Shown one piece after another: positions 16,380 through 26,900 of a stretch of 64,000 nucleotides of DNA. Origin of the DNA: Micromonospora carbonacea (GTDB lineage Bacteria; Actinomycetota; Actinomycetes; Mycobacteriales; Micromonosporaceae); contig NZ_JACHMZ010000001.1 in the NCBI RefSeq assembly GCF_014205165.1, positions 682,001-746,000 of the forward strand, written 5' to 3'. The notes below the pieces were generated by a model. The model ran no database searches. It was not told the origin of the DNA and saw nothing but the letters and a program-made list of their open reading frames with translations. Each line of letters opens with the position of its first letter. Position 1 is the first letter of the stretch. The position numbers and the translations under genes were made by a program.

Positions 16380-19300
16380 TTGCATCGAAAGGGAAGAAAA
16401 CCGGCCGGCCTGGCGCTGGCCCTGGGTCTGGTGCTCGCCGCGCCCCTGACCACCCCGGCCGCCGCCGCCCCGGCCACGTCCCCCGCGGCCGTTCCACCCG
16501 GGACGCCCGCCGCCGCGACCGGCGCGACCGGTCCGGCGGGGCCCGTCGCCGGCCGCCCGGCCACCGTCACCCTGGTCACCGGTGACCGGGTCACCGTCAC
16601 CGGCTCCGGCGCGGTGAGCATCCGCCCCGGCGCGGGGCGCGACAAGCTGCGCTTCCTGGTCCGGCGCGACCGGGGCCACGTCACCGTGCAGCCGCAGGAC
16701 GCCCTGCCCCTGCTGCGCTCCGGCCGGGTGGATCCCCGGCTGTTCGACGTGACCGAGCTGATCGCCGCCGGCTACGACGACTCCCGCCGCGACAGCCTGC
16801 CGCTGCTGGTGTCGTACCGGCCGGGTGACGCCCGCCGGGCCGTCGCCGGCATCGCCGGCGCCCGGGTGACCCGCGACCTGCCGGCCATCCGGGGCGCGGC
16901 CGTGACGGCCGAGAAGGCCCGGGCCGGCACGGTCTGGGGCGCGGTGACCACCGGCCGGGCGGCGGCCCGGGTCGACACGGCGGGGGGTGTCGACCGGCTC
17001 TGGCTGGACGGCAGGCGTCGGGTCGCCCTCGACCACAGCGTGCCGCAGATCGGCGCGCCCACGGCGTGGGCGGCCGGCCTCACCGGCAAGGGCGTCACCG
17101 TCGCGGTGCTGGACACCGGCGTCGACGCCGAGCATCCCGACCTCGCCGGCCGGCTCGCCGAGTCGCGCAACTTCAGCGAGGTGCCCGAGCCGAGCGACAC
17201 GATCGGCCACGGCACCCACGTCGCCTCCACCATCGCCGGCAGCGGCGCGGCCTCCGGCGGGAAGTACCGGGGCGTCGCGCCGGACGCCACGCTGGTCTCC
17301 GGCAAGGTGTGCGAGGACAACGGCTGCTCCGACTCCGCGATCCTCGCCGGCATGCAGTGGGCCGCCGTCGACAAGCGGGCCACCGTGGTCAACATGAGCC
17401 TCAGCGGCTGGGACACCCCGGAGGTCGACCCGCTGGAGGAGGCGGTGCAGACCCTCACCGCGCAGACCGGCACCCTGTTCGTCCTCGCCGCCGGCAACGC
17501 CGGAATGGACGCCTCCGTCGGCTCCCCGGCCAGCGCCGACGCCGCCCTCGCCGTCGGCGCGGTCGACCGGGACGACGAGCTGGCGGACTTCTCCAGCCGT
17601 GGCCCCCGCACCGGCGACGACGCCCTCAAGCCGGACATCACCGCCCCCGGCGTGGACATCGTCGCCGCCCGGGCCGCCGGCACCACCCTCGGCGAGCCGG
17701 TCGGCGACCAGTACGTGACGGCCTCCGGCACGTCCATGGCCACCCCGCACGTCGCCGGTTCGGTGGCGCTGCTCGCCCAGCGGCACCCCGACTGGAAGGC
17801 CGGCGCGCTGAAGGCCACCCTGATGGCGGCCGCGAAGCCGCACCCCGGGCAGACCGCCTACCAGCAGGGCGCGGGCCGGGTCGACGTGGCCCGGGCCATC
17901 GGGCAGCAGGTCACCAGCGACCCGGTGAGCGTGTCGTTCGGCCGGGCGCAGTGGCCGCACGACGACGACCCGGTGCTCGACCGCACGGTCACCTGGCACA
18001 ACTCCGGGACCGCCCCGGTCACCCTCGACCTCACGATCGAGGCCACCGGGCCGGACGGCGAGCCGGCCCCCGCCGGCCTGTTCCGCCTCGGCGCGCCCCG
18101 CGTCACCGTGCCGGCCGGCGGCACGGCCGGGGTGACGGTCAGCGCCGACACCCGGGTCGACGCCCCGGACGGCTACCACACCGGCCGGGTCGTCGCCCGC
18201 TCCGGCGACACGGTGGCGGTCACCCCGATCGCCGTGCACCGCGAGGTGGAGAGCTACGACGTCACCATCAGCCACATCGGGGTCGACGGCAAGCCCACCA
18301 CCGACTACGGCACCAGCCTGATGGACCTGGACGGCTTCGCCTTCCCCGTCGACCTCTACGGCGGCGTCCCGACGGCCACGGTGCGACTGCCGAAGGGCCG
18401 CTACGGGCTGGGCAGCTACCTGTTCGCCACCGACGAGGCGGGCGAACCGGTCGGAGCCACCCTGCTCGCCCGGCCCGAGCTGGTCGTCGACGGGCCGGTC
18501 GAGCTCACCCTCGACGCCCGCGCCGGCAAGCCGGTGCTGGCCACGGTGCCCGAGCGGGGCGCGACGGCGGAGCTGGTCGACGTGAGCGCGGTCTTCTACG
18601 GGGCCGACGACAGCGTCTACTCGTTCAGCCTGTGGAGCTCCGGCTTCGCCGGGGTGACCAGCGGGCAGCTCGGCCCGGCCAGCACGCCGGACCGCTTCGT
18701 CGCCACCATCGGCAGCCAGTGGGTCGACGCGGACGCCGAGAGCAGCCCCTACCTCTACGCGCTGCTGGAGGCGTTCCCGGGCCGGCTGCCGACCGGCTTC
18801 GTCAAGCACTACCGCGCCAAGGACCTCGCCACGGTCGTGCAGACGTTCCGGGACGCCTACCCGGGGACGAAGGCGGAACGGATCGTCTACGGCGAGCCGG
18901 AGTACAACACGGGCGGGTCCGCGCTGGTCGTGCCCACGGCGGTGCCCGGCAAGCGGGTCGAGCACTTCAGCACCAACGCCGTGAGCTGGAGCACCGAGCT
19001 GGACTTCGGCACCCCGACCGAGGACGGCTGGCTGGACGTGAAGGCGCTGCTGGCGTCGCCGCTGACCCGGTACCGGCCCGGCGAGACCCGGCACGAGACC
19101 TGGGGCGTCGCCCCGTTCGCGCCGTCGTTCCCGGTGCGGCGCTGGGGGACCGAGGGGATCACCCGCCAGGGCGACCTCATCGTGGTCGACCTGGCCGCGC
19201 ACAGCGACCAGGCCGGGCACGTCGGCGGGTCCCTCAACGAGACCCAGTGGACCCGGCTCTACCGCAACGGGAAGCTGGTCGGGGAGAGCGGATACCCCGG

Positions 19301-19766
19301 CTACGGCGAGTTCGAGGTGCCCCCGGGCGCGGCGGACTACCGGGTGGAGACCCTCGCCACCCGCGACGTCGCCGACCTGAGCACCGAGGTGGCCGCCGCG
19401 TGGACGTTCCGCTCGAAGCACGTCGCCGGTGACGACTTCGTGCCGCAGCCGGCGGCGGCGGTGCGCTTCGCCCCGGCGCTGCGCCCCGACAACAGCGCCC
19501 CGGCGGGCCGCACCTTCACCGTGCCGGTGCGGGTCGAACCGCAGGACGGCGCGCCGGCGGCGAAGGTGGCCTCGCTGACCGTCGACGCCTCCTACGACGG
19601 CGGCAAGACCTGGCGCAAGGCGGAACTGCGCCGCCAGGGCGCCGGCTGGGTGGCGACGCTGCACCACCCGGCGGGCACCGGCTACGTGTCGCTGCGCGCC
19701 ACCGCGAAGGACACCGCCGGCAACACGGTGACCACGCGGATCATCCAGGCGTACCGGCTGAGGTGA
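16380..19766 (+). CDS. Secreted S8 (subtilisin-like) serine peptidase
   Basis: A 1128-residue exported subtilase. An N-terminal signal peptide (basic MHRKGRKPAG, hydrophobic LALALGLVLAAPLTT, Ala-rich cleavage region) is followed by a propeptide and the S8 domain with Asp245 (VAVLDTGVDAEHPDL), His277 (GHGTHVASTIAG) and Ser452 (ASGTSMATPHVAG). The remaining about 630 residues are beta-sandwich-like, including an Ig-like end (SYDGGKTWRKAEL). The start is TTG at 16380, preceded by GAGGAGGA with suitable spacing; no ATG or GTG fits the signal peptide. Likely an extracellular scavenging protease, controlled by the upstream palindrome. Confidence 0.93.
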   Translation: MHRKGRKPAGLALALGLVLAAPLTTPAAAAPATSPAAVPPGTPAAATGATGPAGPVAGRPATVTLVTGDRVTVTGSGAVSIRPGAGRDKLRFLVRRDRGHVTVQPQDALPLLRSGRVDPRLFDVTELIAAGYDDSRRDSLPLLVSYRPGDARRAVAGIAGARVTRDLPAIRGAAVTAEKARAGTVWGAVTTGRAAARVDTAGGVDRLWLDGRRRVALDHSVPQIGAPTAWAAGLTGKGVTVAVLDTGVDAEHPDLAGRLAESRNFSEVPEPSDTIGHGTHVASTIAGSGAASGGKYRGVAPDATLVSGKVCEDNGCSDSAILAGMQWAAVDKRATVVNMSLSGWDTPEVDPLEEAVQTLTAQTGTLFVLAAGNAGMDASVGSPASADAALAVGAVDRDDELADFSSRGPRTGDDALKPDITAPGVDIVAARAAGTTLGEPVGDQYVTASGTSMATPHVAGSVALLAQRHPDWKAGALKATLMAAAKPHPGQTAYQQGAGRVDVARAIGQQVTSDPVSVSFGRAQWPHDDDPVLDRTVTWHNSGTAPVTLDLTIEATGPDGEPAPAGLFRLGAPRVTVPAGGTAGVTVSADTRVDAPDGYHTGRVVARSGDTVAVTPIAVHREVESYDVTISHIGVDGKPTTDYGTSLMDLDGFAFPVDLYGGVPTATVRLPKGRYGLGSYLFATDEAGEPVGATLLARPELVVDGPVELTLDARAGKPVLATVPERGATAELVDVSAVFYGADDSVYSFSLWSSGFAGVTSGQLGPASTPDRFVATIGSQWVDADAESSPYLYALLEAFPGRLPTGFVKHYRAKDLATVVQTFRDAYPGTKAERIVYGEPEYNTGGSALVVPTAVPGKRVEHFSTNAVSWSTELDFGTPTEDGWLDVKALLASPLTRYRPGETRHETWGVAPFAPSFPVRRWGTEGITRQGDLIVVDLAAHSDQAGHVGGSLNETQWTRLYRNGKLVGESGYPGYGEFEVPPGAADYRVETLATRDVADLSTEVAAAWTFRSKHVAGDDFVPQPAAAVRFAPALRPDNSAPAGRTFTVPVRVEPQDGAPAAKVASLTVDASYDGGKTWRKAELRRQGAGWVATLHHPAGTGYVSLRATAKDTAGNTVTTRIIQAYRLR

Positions 19767-19771
19767 CCCGG

Positions 19772-19812
19772 CGTCCGGGCCCGGCGGTCCCCTCCCGCCG
19801 GGCCCGGACGCG
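19772..19812. terminator. Bidirectional hairpin between subtilase and dapD
   Basis: A perfect 17-bp GC-rich stem with a 7-nt loop (TCCCCTC), 5 nt after the subtilase stop. It has no T tract, as is common for actinomycete terminator-like hairpins between convergent genes. Confidence 0.6.
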
Positions 19813-19916
19813 CGGCCCTGCCGTCGGTCGCCGGCGCGCGGCCCCATCGTCGGTCGTCGGCGCGCGGGCCGCCGCCGGCCCTCGGGCGCAGGGCCGCCCG
19901 GCCGTCGGCGCGGGCG

Positions 19917-20876
19917 TCAGTCGTTGGCGTGCAGGGCGGCGTTCAGCTCGATGCCCCGGCCCGTGCGCGGGCGGGCCTCCAGCGCGCCGGTGACCGAGTT
20001 GCGCCAGAACAGCAGCCCGTCCACCCCGGACAGCTCGCGGGCCTTGACCACCCGGCCGTCCGGCAGGGCGATCTTCGAGGCCGCCGTGACGTAGCAGCCG
20101 GCCTCGACCACGCAGTCGTCGCCGAGCGAGATGCCGACGCCCGCGTTCGCGCCGACCAGGCTCCGCTCGCCGATGCGCACCCGGTCGGTGCCGCCGCCGG
20201 AGAGGGTGCCCATGATCGACGCGCCGCCGCCGATGTCGGAGCCGTCGCCGACCACCACGCCCTGCACGATCCGCCCCTCCACCATCGAGGTGCCCAGCGT
20301 GCCGGCGTTGAAGTTGACGAAGCCCTCGTGCATGACCGTGGTGCCGGCGGCCAGGTGCGCGCCGAGCCGGACCCGGTCCGCGTCGGCGATCCGCACCCCG
20401 GAGGGCACCACGTAGTCGGTCATCCGGGGGAACTTGTCCACCCCGTGGACCGCCAGGTGGCGGCCGGCGGCCCGCTCGATCACCCGCAGCTCGTCGACCC
20501 GCTCCGGCGGGCACGGCCCGGCCGACGTCCAGGCCACGTTGGCCAGCTTGCCGAAGATGCCGTCGAGGTTCAGCTCGTTGGGCCGCACCAGGCGGTGGGA
20601 GAGCAGGTGCAACCTGAGGTACGCGTCCGCGGCGTCCTTGATCGGGTCGTCCAGCGAGCCGATCACGGTGACCACCTGGACCGTGCGCAGCCCTGGCAGC
20701 GCCCGCTCGCCGACCGCGCCCGGCGGCAGGTCCAGCACGTCCGCCTCGTCCTCGCCCGGGACCAGCGGCAGCTCGCCGAGCCCCAGCTTGCCCGTCGGAT
20801 ACCAGGTGTCGAGCACCTGCTCGTCGGCGGTGATCGTGGCCAGGCCGATGCCCCACGCAGGCTGTGCAGTCGTCAC
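19917..20876 (-). CDS. dapD: Tetrahydrodipicolinate N-succinyltransferase
   Basis: Succinyl-CoA-dependent acylation of 2,3,4,5-tetrahydropyridine-2,6-dicarboxylate in the lysine/meso-DAP pathway. The 319-residue protein has the actinobacterial DapD N-terminal domain ([25 protein letters not shown]) and a left-handed beta-helix (GEGF-like [61 protein letters not shown]). The GTG at 20876 is 7 nt after a -10 element, so it is probably leaderless. It is divergent from dapE with only 24 nt between the start codons. Confidence 0.95.
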   Translation of the reverse strand: MTTAQPAWGIGLATITADEQVLDTWYPTGKLGLGELPLVPGEDEADVLDLPPGAVGERALPGLRTVQVVTVIGSLDDPIKDAADAYLRLHLLSHRLVRPNELNLDGIFGKLANVAWTSAGPCPPERVDELRVIERAAGRHLAVHGVDKFPRMTDYVVPSGVRIADADRVRLGAHLAAGTTVMHEGFVNFNAGTLGTSMVEGRIVQGVVVGDGSDIGGGASIMGTLSGGGTDRVRIGERSLVGANAGVGISLGDDCVVEAGCYVTAASKIALPDGRVVKARELSGVDGLLFWRNSVTGALEARPRTGRGIELNAALHAND

Positions 20877-20883
20877 GCCTGTG

Positions 20884-20893
20884 ACGGTACCGT
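20884..20893. promoter_or_regulatory. Palindromic shared -10 region of dapD and dapE
   Basis: ACGGTACCGT is a 10-bp palindrome. Read on the plus strand, TACCGT (20888-20893) is 7 nt before the dapE ATG; read on the minus strand, TACCGT (20889-20884) is 7 nt before the dapD GTG. The two -10 elements overlap by 2 bp. Confidence 0.6.
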
Positions 20894-20900
20894 GCGAACC

Positions 20901-21974
20901 ATGGAGAACCCGCTGACCCCCGAGGTCCTCGCCGATCCGGTGGCGTTGACCCGTGCACTGGTCGACATAGAGTCCGTCTCCCTCCACGAGAAGGCCATCG
21001 CCGACTGCGTCGAGGAGGTGCTGCGCGGGGTGCCGCACCTGACCACGTTCCGGCACGGCAACACCGTGATGGCGCGCACCGACCTGGGGCGGTCCTCCCG
21101 GGTCGTGCTCGCCGGGCACCTGGACACCGTGCCGCTGAACAACAACTTCCCGTCGACCATGCGCGGCGACCTCATGTACGGCTGCGGCACCTCCGACATG
21201 AAGTCCGGCGTCGCGTACGCGCTGCACCTGGCGGTCACCCTGCCCGACCCGCGCTACGACGTGACCTACTTCTTCTACGAGGCCGAGGAGATCGAGTCCA
21301 AGTACAACGGGCTCTTCCTGGTCGCCGAGGCGCACCCGGAGTGGCTCCAGGCGGACTTCGCGGTGCTGCTGGAGCCGACGTACGGCATCGTCGAGGCCGG
21401 CTGCCAGGGGACCATGCGGTCGGTGGTGACCACCACCGGCGTCCGGGCCCACTCGGCGCGCTCCTGGCACGGGGTGAACGCCATCCACGGCGCGGGCGAG
21501 GTGCTGCGCCGGCTGTCGGCGTACGAGGCGCGGCGCGTCACCATCGACGGCTGCGACTACCGCGAGGGCATGAACGCGGTGCGGATCAGCGGCGGGGTCG
21601 CCGGCAACGTGGTGCCCGACCGGTGCGAGATCGAGGTCAACTACCGGTTCGCCCCCGACCGGACGCCGGCCGAGGCCGAGGCGCACCTGCGCGAGGTCTT
21701 CGACGGCTTCGAGCTGCGGGTGACCGACGTGGCCGCCGGGGCGGCGCCCGGGCTGGAGGCGGCCCCGGCGAAGGAGTTCCTGGCGGCCGTCGGCGCCGCG
21801 CCGATCGGCAAGCTCGGCTGGACGGACGTGGCCCGGTTCGCCGCGATGGGCATCCCCGCGCTGAACTTCGGCCCGGGCGACCCCAACCTGGCCCACCACC
21901 CCGACGAGCACGTCGAGATCGGCAAGATCCGCGACGGCGCGGCGACCCTGCACCGCTGGCTCGCCCCGGCCTGA
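20901..21974 (+). CDS. dapE: Succinyl-diaminopimelate desuccinylase
   Basis: Zinc M20-family hydrolase releasing LL-diaminopimelate from its N-succinyl derivative. The 357-residue protein carries the metal ligands His73 (AGHLDTVP, with Asp75), Asp99 ([10 protein letters not shown]), the Glu129-Glu130 pair (YEAEEIES) and a C-terminal histidine in [10 protein letters not shown]. Residues about 165-280 form the dimerisation lid. The start ATG at 20901 lies 7 nt after a -10 element. The function pairs with dapD across the shared promoter and with dapC at 9.2 kb. Confidence 0.95.
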   Translation: MENPLTPEVLADPVALTRALVDIESVSLHEKAIADCVEEVLRGVPHLTTFRHGNTVMARTDLGRSSRVVLAGHLDTVPLNNNFPSTMRGDLMYGCGTSDMKSGVAYALHLAVTLPDPRYDVTYFFYEAEEIESKYNGLFLVAEAHPEWLQADFAVLLEPTYGIVEAGCQGTMRSVVTTTGVRAHSARSWHGVNAIHGAGEVLRRLSAYEARRVTIDGCDYREGMNAVRISGGVAGNVVPDRCEIEVNYRFAPDRTPAEAEAHLREVFDGFELRVTDVAAGAAPGLEAAPAKEFLAAVGAAPIGKLGWTDVARFAAMGIPALNFGPGDPNLAHHPDEHVEIGKIRDGAATLHRWLAPA

Positions 21975-22062
21975 GCACCCCGGGGCCGGTGCGCACCGAA
22001 GCCGGCCCGGCATGAGCGCACCGGAACCGGTCCGGCCTGAGCGCACCGGAACGGCCCGGACG

Positions 22063-22112
22063 CGCCGGGGCGGCCCGCGGCACCGCGCTGCGGTGGGCGG
22101 GCCGCCCCGGCG
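22063..22112. terminator. Bidirectional hairpin after dapE
   Basis: Perfect 16-bp arms (CGCCGGGGCGGCCCGC and its complement) with an 18-nt loop, between convergent dapE and the 55-residue gene. The preceding 22010-22060 holds two imperfect copies of a GAGCGCACCGGAAC unit. Confidence 0.55.
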
Positions 22113-22127
22113 ACCTGCGGTGGTCGG

Positions 22128-22295
22128 TCAGGCGGTCGGGGTCAGGGACGACTCGGGGCGGGTGTCGGTCGGGTCGCCGGTGAGGTCGGCGACGGGGGCT
22201 TCCATCTGCCGGGCGCGGCGGCGCTCGGCCACCACGTCCCGGATCCGCCGCTGCATCTGCCGACGGATCCGGATCATCTCGCTGTTGCTGATCAC
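22128..22295 (-). CDS. Small conserved-looking hypothetical protein
   Basis: A 55-residue basic then acidic protein: VISNSEMIRIRRQMQRRIRDVVAERRRARQME forms a probable amphipathic, Arg-rich helix, followed by a disordered tail ending SSLTPTA. The GTG start at 22295 is preceded on the minus strand by a very strong GGGGGAGGAG with about 5 nt spacing, which supports translation. No family is recognised. It might bind nucleic acid or a protein partner; this is a guess from charge. Confidence 0.65.
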   Translation of the reverse strand: MISNSEMIRIRRQMQRRIRDVVAERRRARQMEAPVADLTGDPTDTRPESSLTPTA

Positions 22296-22444
22296 GCTGG
22301 CTCCTCCCCCGAAGGCGCGTGCCGGGGCATACCCGGTATATGAATGGTAAGACGTACGGGCGAGCGAATTAGTTGCCCTGGTCGCGGAAAATTTCTCCGG
22401 CCCGCCCCTGGTGCGGGCGTCGCACCCCGCTACCACCCCTCCAC

Positions 22445-22450
22445 TACGGT
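22445..22450 (+). promoter_or_regulatory. -10 element of a leaderless promoter for the first LOG gene
   Basis: TACGGT lies 7 nt before the ATG at 22458. Confidence 0.5.
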
Positions 22451-22457
22451 TGCTTCC

Positions 22458-23312
22458 ATGAGTGACAGGGCTGCCAGGAGCGACAGCGACGGGCGCGGTA
22501 CGGCCCGCGGGCCGGGGCGGGAGCGGCACCGGGGTGCGGTCACCCTGCGTCGCGGCGCGATCCCGACCAGCACCGCCGATCAGCGGCTGCTGGACTCCCG
22601 GGGCCGGGGCGACTGGAAGACGAAGGACGCCTGGCGGGCGCTGCGCATCCTGTCCGAGTTCGTGGAGGGCTTCGACACCCTCGCCGACCTGCCGCCCGCG
22701 GTCAGCGTCTTCGGCTCCGCCCGCAGCAAGCCGGACAGCCCCGAGTGCCGGCTGGCCGAGGAGCTCGGCGCCGCCCTGGCCCGCGCCGGGTACGCGGTGA
22801 TCACCGGCGGCGGGCCGGGCGTGATGGAGGCGGCCAACCGGGGCGCCAGCGAGGCCGGCGGGCTCTCCGTCGGGCTCGGCATCGAGCTCCCCTTCGAGCA
22901 GGGCCTCAACGACTGGGTCGACCTGGCCATCGACTTCCGGTACTTCTTCGCCCGCAAGACCATGTTCGTCAAGTACGCGCAGGCGTTCGTGGTGCTGCCC
23001 GGCGGGTTCGGCACCATGGACGAGCTGTTCGAGGCGCTGACGCTGGTGCAGACCGGCAAGGTCACCCGGTTCCCGGTGGTGCTGATGGGCACGGAGTACT
23101 GGCGGGGCCTGCTCGACTGGCTACGCGACACGATGGCCGTCGACGGCAAGATCGGGCCGGCCGACCTGGAGCTGATCTGCCTCACCGACGACGTCGACGC
23201 CGCCGTGCGGCACATCGTGGCCGCCGAGGCGGCGCTCTCCGCCGAGCAGGCCGCCGTCGAGCGGACCGCCGCCGACCAGCAGGCCGCCGACCAGCAGACC
23301 CGGGAGGGCTGA
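22458..23312 (+). CDS. LOG family (TIGR00730) Rossmann-fold protein
   Basis: A 284-residue member of the LOG/lysine-decarboxylase-like family, many of which are nucleoside-monophosphate phosphoribohydrolases. The signature GGGPGVMEAANRGA and PGGFGTMDELFEALTLVQTGK motifs are present, with VSVFGSARSKPDS at the start of the fold. A disordered basic N-terminus (about 45 residues) precedes it, and the C-terminus ends in an Ala/Gln-rich repeat (AADQQAADQQ). It is followed 4 nt later by a second LOG gene; the two are different subfamilies. Confidence 0.88.
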   Translation: MSDRAARSDSDGRGTARGPGRERHRGAVTLRRGAIPTSTADQRLLDSRGRGDWKTKDAWRALRILSEFVEGFDTLADLPPAVSVFGSARSKPDSPECRLAEELGAALARAGYAVITGGGPGVMEAANRGASEAGGLSVGLGIELPFEQGLNDWVDLAIDFRYFFARKTMFVKYAQAFVVLPGGFGTMDELFEALTLVQTGKVTRFPVVLMGTEYWRGLLDWLRDTMAVDGKIGPADLELICLTDDVDAAVRHIVAAEAALSAEQAAVERTAADQQAADQQTREG

Positions 23313-23316
23313 ACCG

Positions 23317-23862
23317 GTGGCCGCGATCTGCGTGTTCTGCGCGTCCTCCCGCACGCTCGACCAGCGCTGGCTGGACCTCGCCGCCGAGACCGGCCGGGAG
23401 ATCGCCCGACGGGGGCACACCCTGGTCAGCGGCGGCGGCTGCGTCGGGATGATGGGGGCGGTGGTCGAGGGGGCCCGGTCGGCCGGCGGCCGTACGGTCG
23501 GGGTGATCCCGCAGTCCCTGGTCGACCTGGAGGTCGCCGATCTCGCCTCGGACGAGCTGCTGGTCACCGCCAGCATGGCCGACCGCAAGACCCTGATGAT
23601 CGAGAAGTCGGACGCGTTCCTCACCCTGCCCGGCGGGCTGGGCACCCTGGACGAGCTGTTCGAGGTGTGGACGACCGCCACCCTCGCCCTGCACGCCAAG
23701 CCGATGGTGCTGGTGGACACGGACGGCTTCTACCGCCCCCTGCTCGACTGGCTCACGCTGCTCACCGACCGCAACTTCCTCAAGCCGGCGGGCATGGACC
23801 TCCTCCTGCTGGCCGACACCATCCCCGACGCCCTGACCACCCTGGAATCCCACCTCCCCTGA
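23317..23862 (+). CDS. LOG family (TIGR00730) protein, short form
   Basis: A 181-residue cytokinin-riboside-monophosphate phosphoribohydrolase-like protein. It begins AAICVFCASSRTLDQRW and has GGGCVGMMGAVVEGARSAGG and PGGLGTLDELFEVWTTATL, the catalytic and nucleotide-binding motifs of LOG enzymes. In bacteria the physiological substrate is usually unknown. The GTG start follows GGGAGGG within the end of the upstream LOG gene. Organisation with dapD/dapE and another LOG gene is a familiar actinobacterial arrangement. Confidence 0.88.
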   Translation: MAAICVFCASSRTLDQRWLDLAAETGREIARRGHTLVSGGGCVGMMGAVVEGARSAGGRTVGVIPQSLVDLEVADLASDELLVTASMADRKTLMIEKSDAFLTLPGGLGTLDELFEVWTTATLALHAKPMVLVDTDGFYRPLLDWLTLLTDRNFLKPAGMDLLLLADTIPDALTTLESHLP

Positions 23863-23890
23863 CCCCCAGACCCGTCCCACCCCGTCTCGC

Positions 23891-23959
23891 GGCGCGGGGG
23901 CGGGGGAGTGGGTGGGGCGCGGTGGGGTGGGTGTCGGTGGGGCGTGGTGGGATGGGGGG
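23891..23959 (+). other. G-tract-rich leader upstream of adnA
   Basis: Over about 70 nt before the adnA ATG the plus strand has many runs of three or more G (for example GGGGGCGGGGGAGTGGGTGG), enough for one or more G-quadruplexes in the non-template strand and mRNA leader. The last run also serves as the ribosome-binding site. Confidence 0.5.
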
Positions 23960-26900
23960 ATGCAGGCGTACCGGCTGGTGCGCCGGCCTGTCGAGACGGC
24001 CCGGGGGGACCGTCGGTCCGACGGGGCGGCGTTGGGGGGCGGTCGGCCCGAAGGTGAGGCCGGCGGCGGGTGGCGGGCCGACCCGGTGCAGGCCGAGGTC
24101 GTGGCGCACACCGACGGGCCGATGCTGGTCGTCGGCGGGCCGGGCACCGGCAAGAGCAGCGTCCTGGTGGAGGCGGTGGCCGCCCGGGTGGCCGAGGGGG
24201 TCGACCCGGAGCGGGTGCTGGTGCTCACCTTCGGCCGGCGGCAGGCCACCGACCTGCGCCGCCGGATCGAGGCCCGGGTGGCGGGCGACGGGCAGCGGGT
24301 GCTGCGCGAGCCGCTGGTGCGCACCTTCCCGGCGTACGCGTTCGGGCTGTTGCGCCGGGCCGCCGCCGAGCGGGGCGAGCCGTCGCCGCGCCTGCTCACC
24401 GGCCCCGAGCAGGATCTGATCATCCGGGAGCTGCTGGACGTGGTCGGCGAGGATCCCGACGACGACCCGGTCGGCTGGCCGGAGGACCTGCGGCCCGCCC
24501 TGCGTACCCGGGCGTTCGCGGCCCAGCTCCGCGACCTGCTGATGCGGGCGGCCGAGCGCGGGGTGGGCCCGGTGGAGCTGGCCCGGCTGGGCGAGCGGCT
24601 GGGCCGCGCCGACTGGCCGGCCGCCGCGCGTTTCCTGCGGGAGTACGTGGCCGTGCTCGCGCTGCGCGACGTCAGCAACCGCGGCTCGATCGCGTACGAC
24701 CCGGCGGAGCTGGTCCGCGCCGCGACCGGCCTGCTGCTCGACGATCCGGAGCTGCTGGAGGCCGAGCGCCGCCGCCTCGCCCACGTCTACGTCGACGAGC
24801 TGGCCGACACCGACCCCGCCCAGCTCGACCTGCTCGCCGTGCTGGCCGGCGGCGGCAAGTCCCTGGTCGCGTTCGCCGATCCCGACTCGGCCACGTACGC
24901 GTTCCGGGGCACCGACCCGGCCGGGGTGGCCGCGTTCCCGCACCGCTTCCGCACCGCCTCCGGAGCACCGGCCGCGCAGGTCGTGCTGACCACCTCGTAC
25001 CGGGCGGGGCCGGGGCTGATCGCCGCGACCCGGCGGCTCGCCGGCCGGCTGCGTGGCCCGGCGGCCCACCGGCGGCTGCGCCCGCTGCCCGACGCCCCGC
25101 CCGGCACGGTGGAAGTACGCACCTTCCGCTCGGCCACCAGCGAGGCCGCCTGGCTGGCCCAGGCGCTGCGGGCCGCGCACCTGCTCGACGGGGTGCCGTG
25201 GTCGCGGATGGCGGTGCTGGTGCGCTCGACGGCCCGGCAGTTGCCGTCGCTGCGCCGGGCCCTGCACACGGCCGGGGTGCCGACGGTGGTGCACGGCGAG
25301 GATCTGCCGCTGCACCTCCAGCCGGCGGTCGCCCCGCTGCTGCTCCTGCTGCGGTGTGCCCTGGAGCCGACCCGGCTGGACGAGGAGGCGGCGGTGGCGC
25401 TGCTGCACTCGCCGCTGGGCGGGGCAGACCCGCTGGCCGAGCGGCGGCTGCGCCAGGGGCTGCGGGCGCTCGCCCTGGCGGTCGGGGACCGTCGCCCCTC
25501 CGGCGAGCTGATCGTCGACGCGTTGCGCGACCCGGAGGAGTTGTCCGGGATCGACCGGCACTGGGCGGAGCCGGCGCAGGCGGTCGCCGGGCTGCTGGCC
25601 ATCGCCCGGGAGGCGGCCCAGCGGCCGGGCGCCACCGCCGAGGACGTGCTGTGGGCGGTGTGGGACGCCAGCGGGCTGGCCGAGCGCTGGGCCGGCGCGA
25701 TCACCCTCGGACGGGCGGCGACCGGGGAGCACGAGACCGCGCGGCGGTGGCGGGCGGAGGCCGCCGACCGGGATCTCGACGCCGTGCTGGTGCTCTTCGA
25801 CGCGGCGGCCCGGTTCGCCGACCGGCTGCCCGGCGCGCGCACCGAGGTCTTCCTCGACCACGTGCTCGGCCAGGACCTGCCGGCCGACACGCTCGCGCCG
25901 ACGGCGGACCGGGGCGAGGCCGTCCGGCTGCTCACGGCGCACGCCGCGAAGGGACTGGAGTGGGACCTGGTCGCCGTCGCCGGTGTGCAGGAGGGCGTCT
26001 GGCCGGACCTGCGGCTGCGCGGCACCCTGCTCGGCTCCGAGCGGCTGGTGGACGTGCTCGCCGGCCGCGACGCCGGCCACGACCTCGACGCCGGCCGCGA
26101 TTCCGGCGAGGGTCGCCGGGGTTCCGGGGACGTCGGGCGGGCGGTCCTCGTCGGGCAGACCTCCGCCCTGCTCGACGAGGAGCGCCGGCTCTTCCACGTG
26201 GCGGTGACCCGGGCCCGCCGCCGGCTGCTGGTCAGCGCCGTCGCCTCGGCCGCGGTGGGCGGCGACGACCACGAGGAGCAGCCCAGCCGGTTCCTGTACG
26301 AGCTGGACCCGACCCCGCCGCCCGGCGGCGACGCCGGCGGCCCGGTCCCCGGCGGCGGCCCCGACCCCACCCCCGGCGGCGGGGCAGCCGAAACGGCGGG
26401 CACCGCCCCCGACACCGCCCCCGGCGGCGGGCGAGGCGGAACGGCGGGCACCACCCCCGGTGGCCCGGCGGGCATCCCCGGTGAGCCGGCCGGCGGCGCG
26501 GAGCCCGGCCGGGGGACCCTGCCGGTGGCCGGGCCGCCCCGGGCGTTGACGCTGCCGGCGCTGGTCGCGGAGCTGCGTACCGCCGTGGCCGATCCGGCCG
26601 CGCCCTACCACCGGCGCAGCGCGGCGGCGGCCGAGCTGGCCCGCCTCGCCGCCGCCGGGGTGCCCGGCGCGCACCCGGACGACTGGTGGGGCCTGCGCGG
26701 CCTCTCCGACGACCGGCCGCTGGTCGACGAGGGCGAGCCGGTGCGGGTCACCCCGTCGGGCATGGAGAGCGCGCTGCGGTGCAGCCTGCGCTGGCTGCTG
26801 GAGCGGCACGGCGGCAGCGGCCCGGCCAGCGCCGCGCAGGGGGTGGGCAACCTGGTGCACGCCGCCGCGATGCTCGCCGAGGACGCCAGCGCCGACCGGT

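Noticed and set aside
16356..19847. A 1163-codon open frame on the minus strand opposite the subtilase
   Set aside because: Composition is shadow-like (GRG, HRR, DRD runs), and the plus strand has a complete subtilase with all three catalytic residues.
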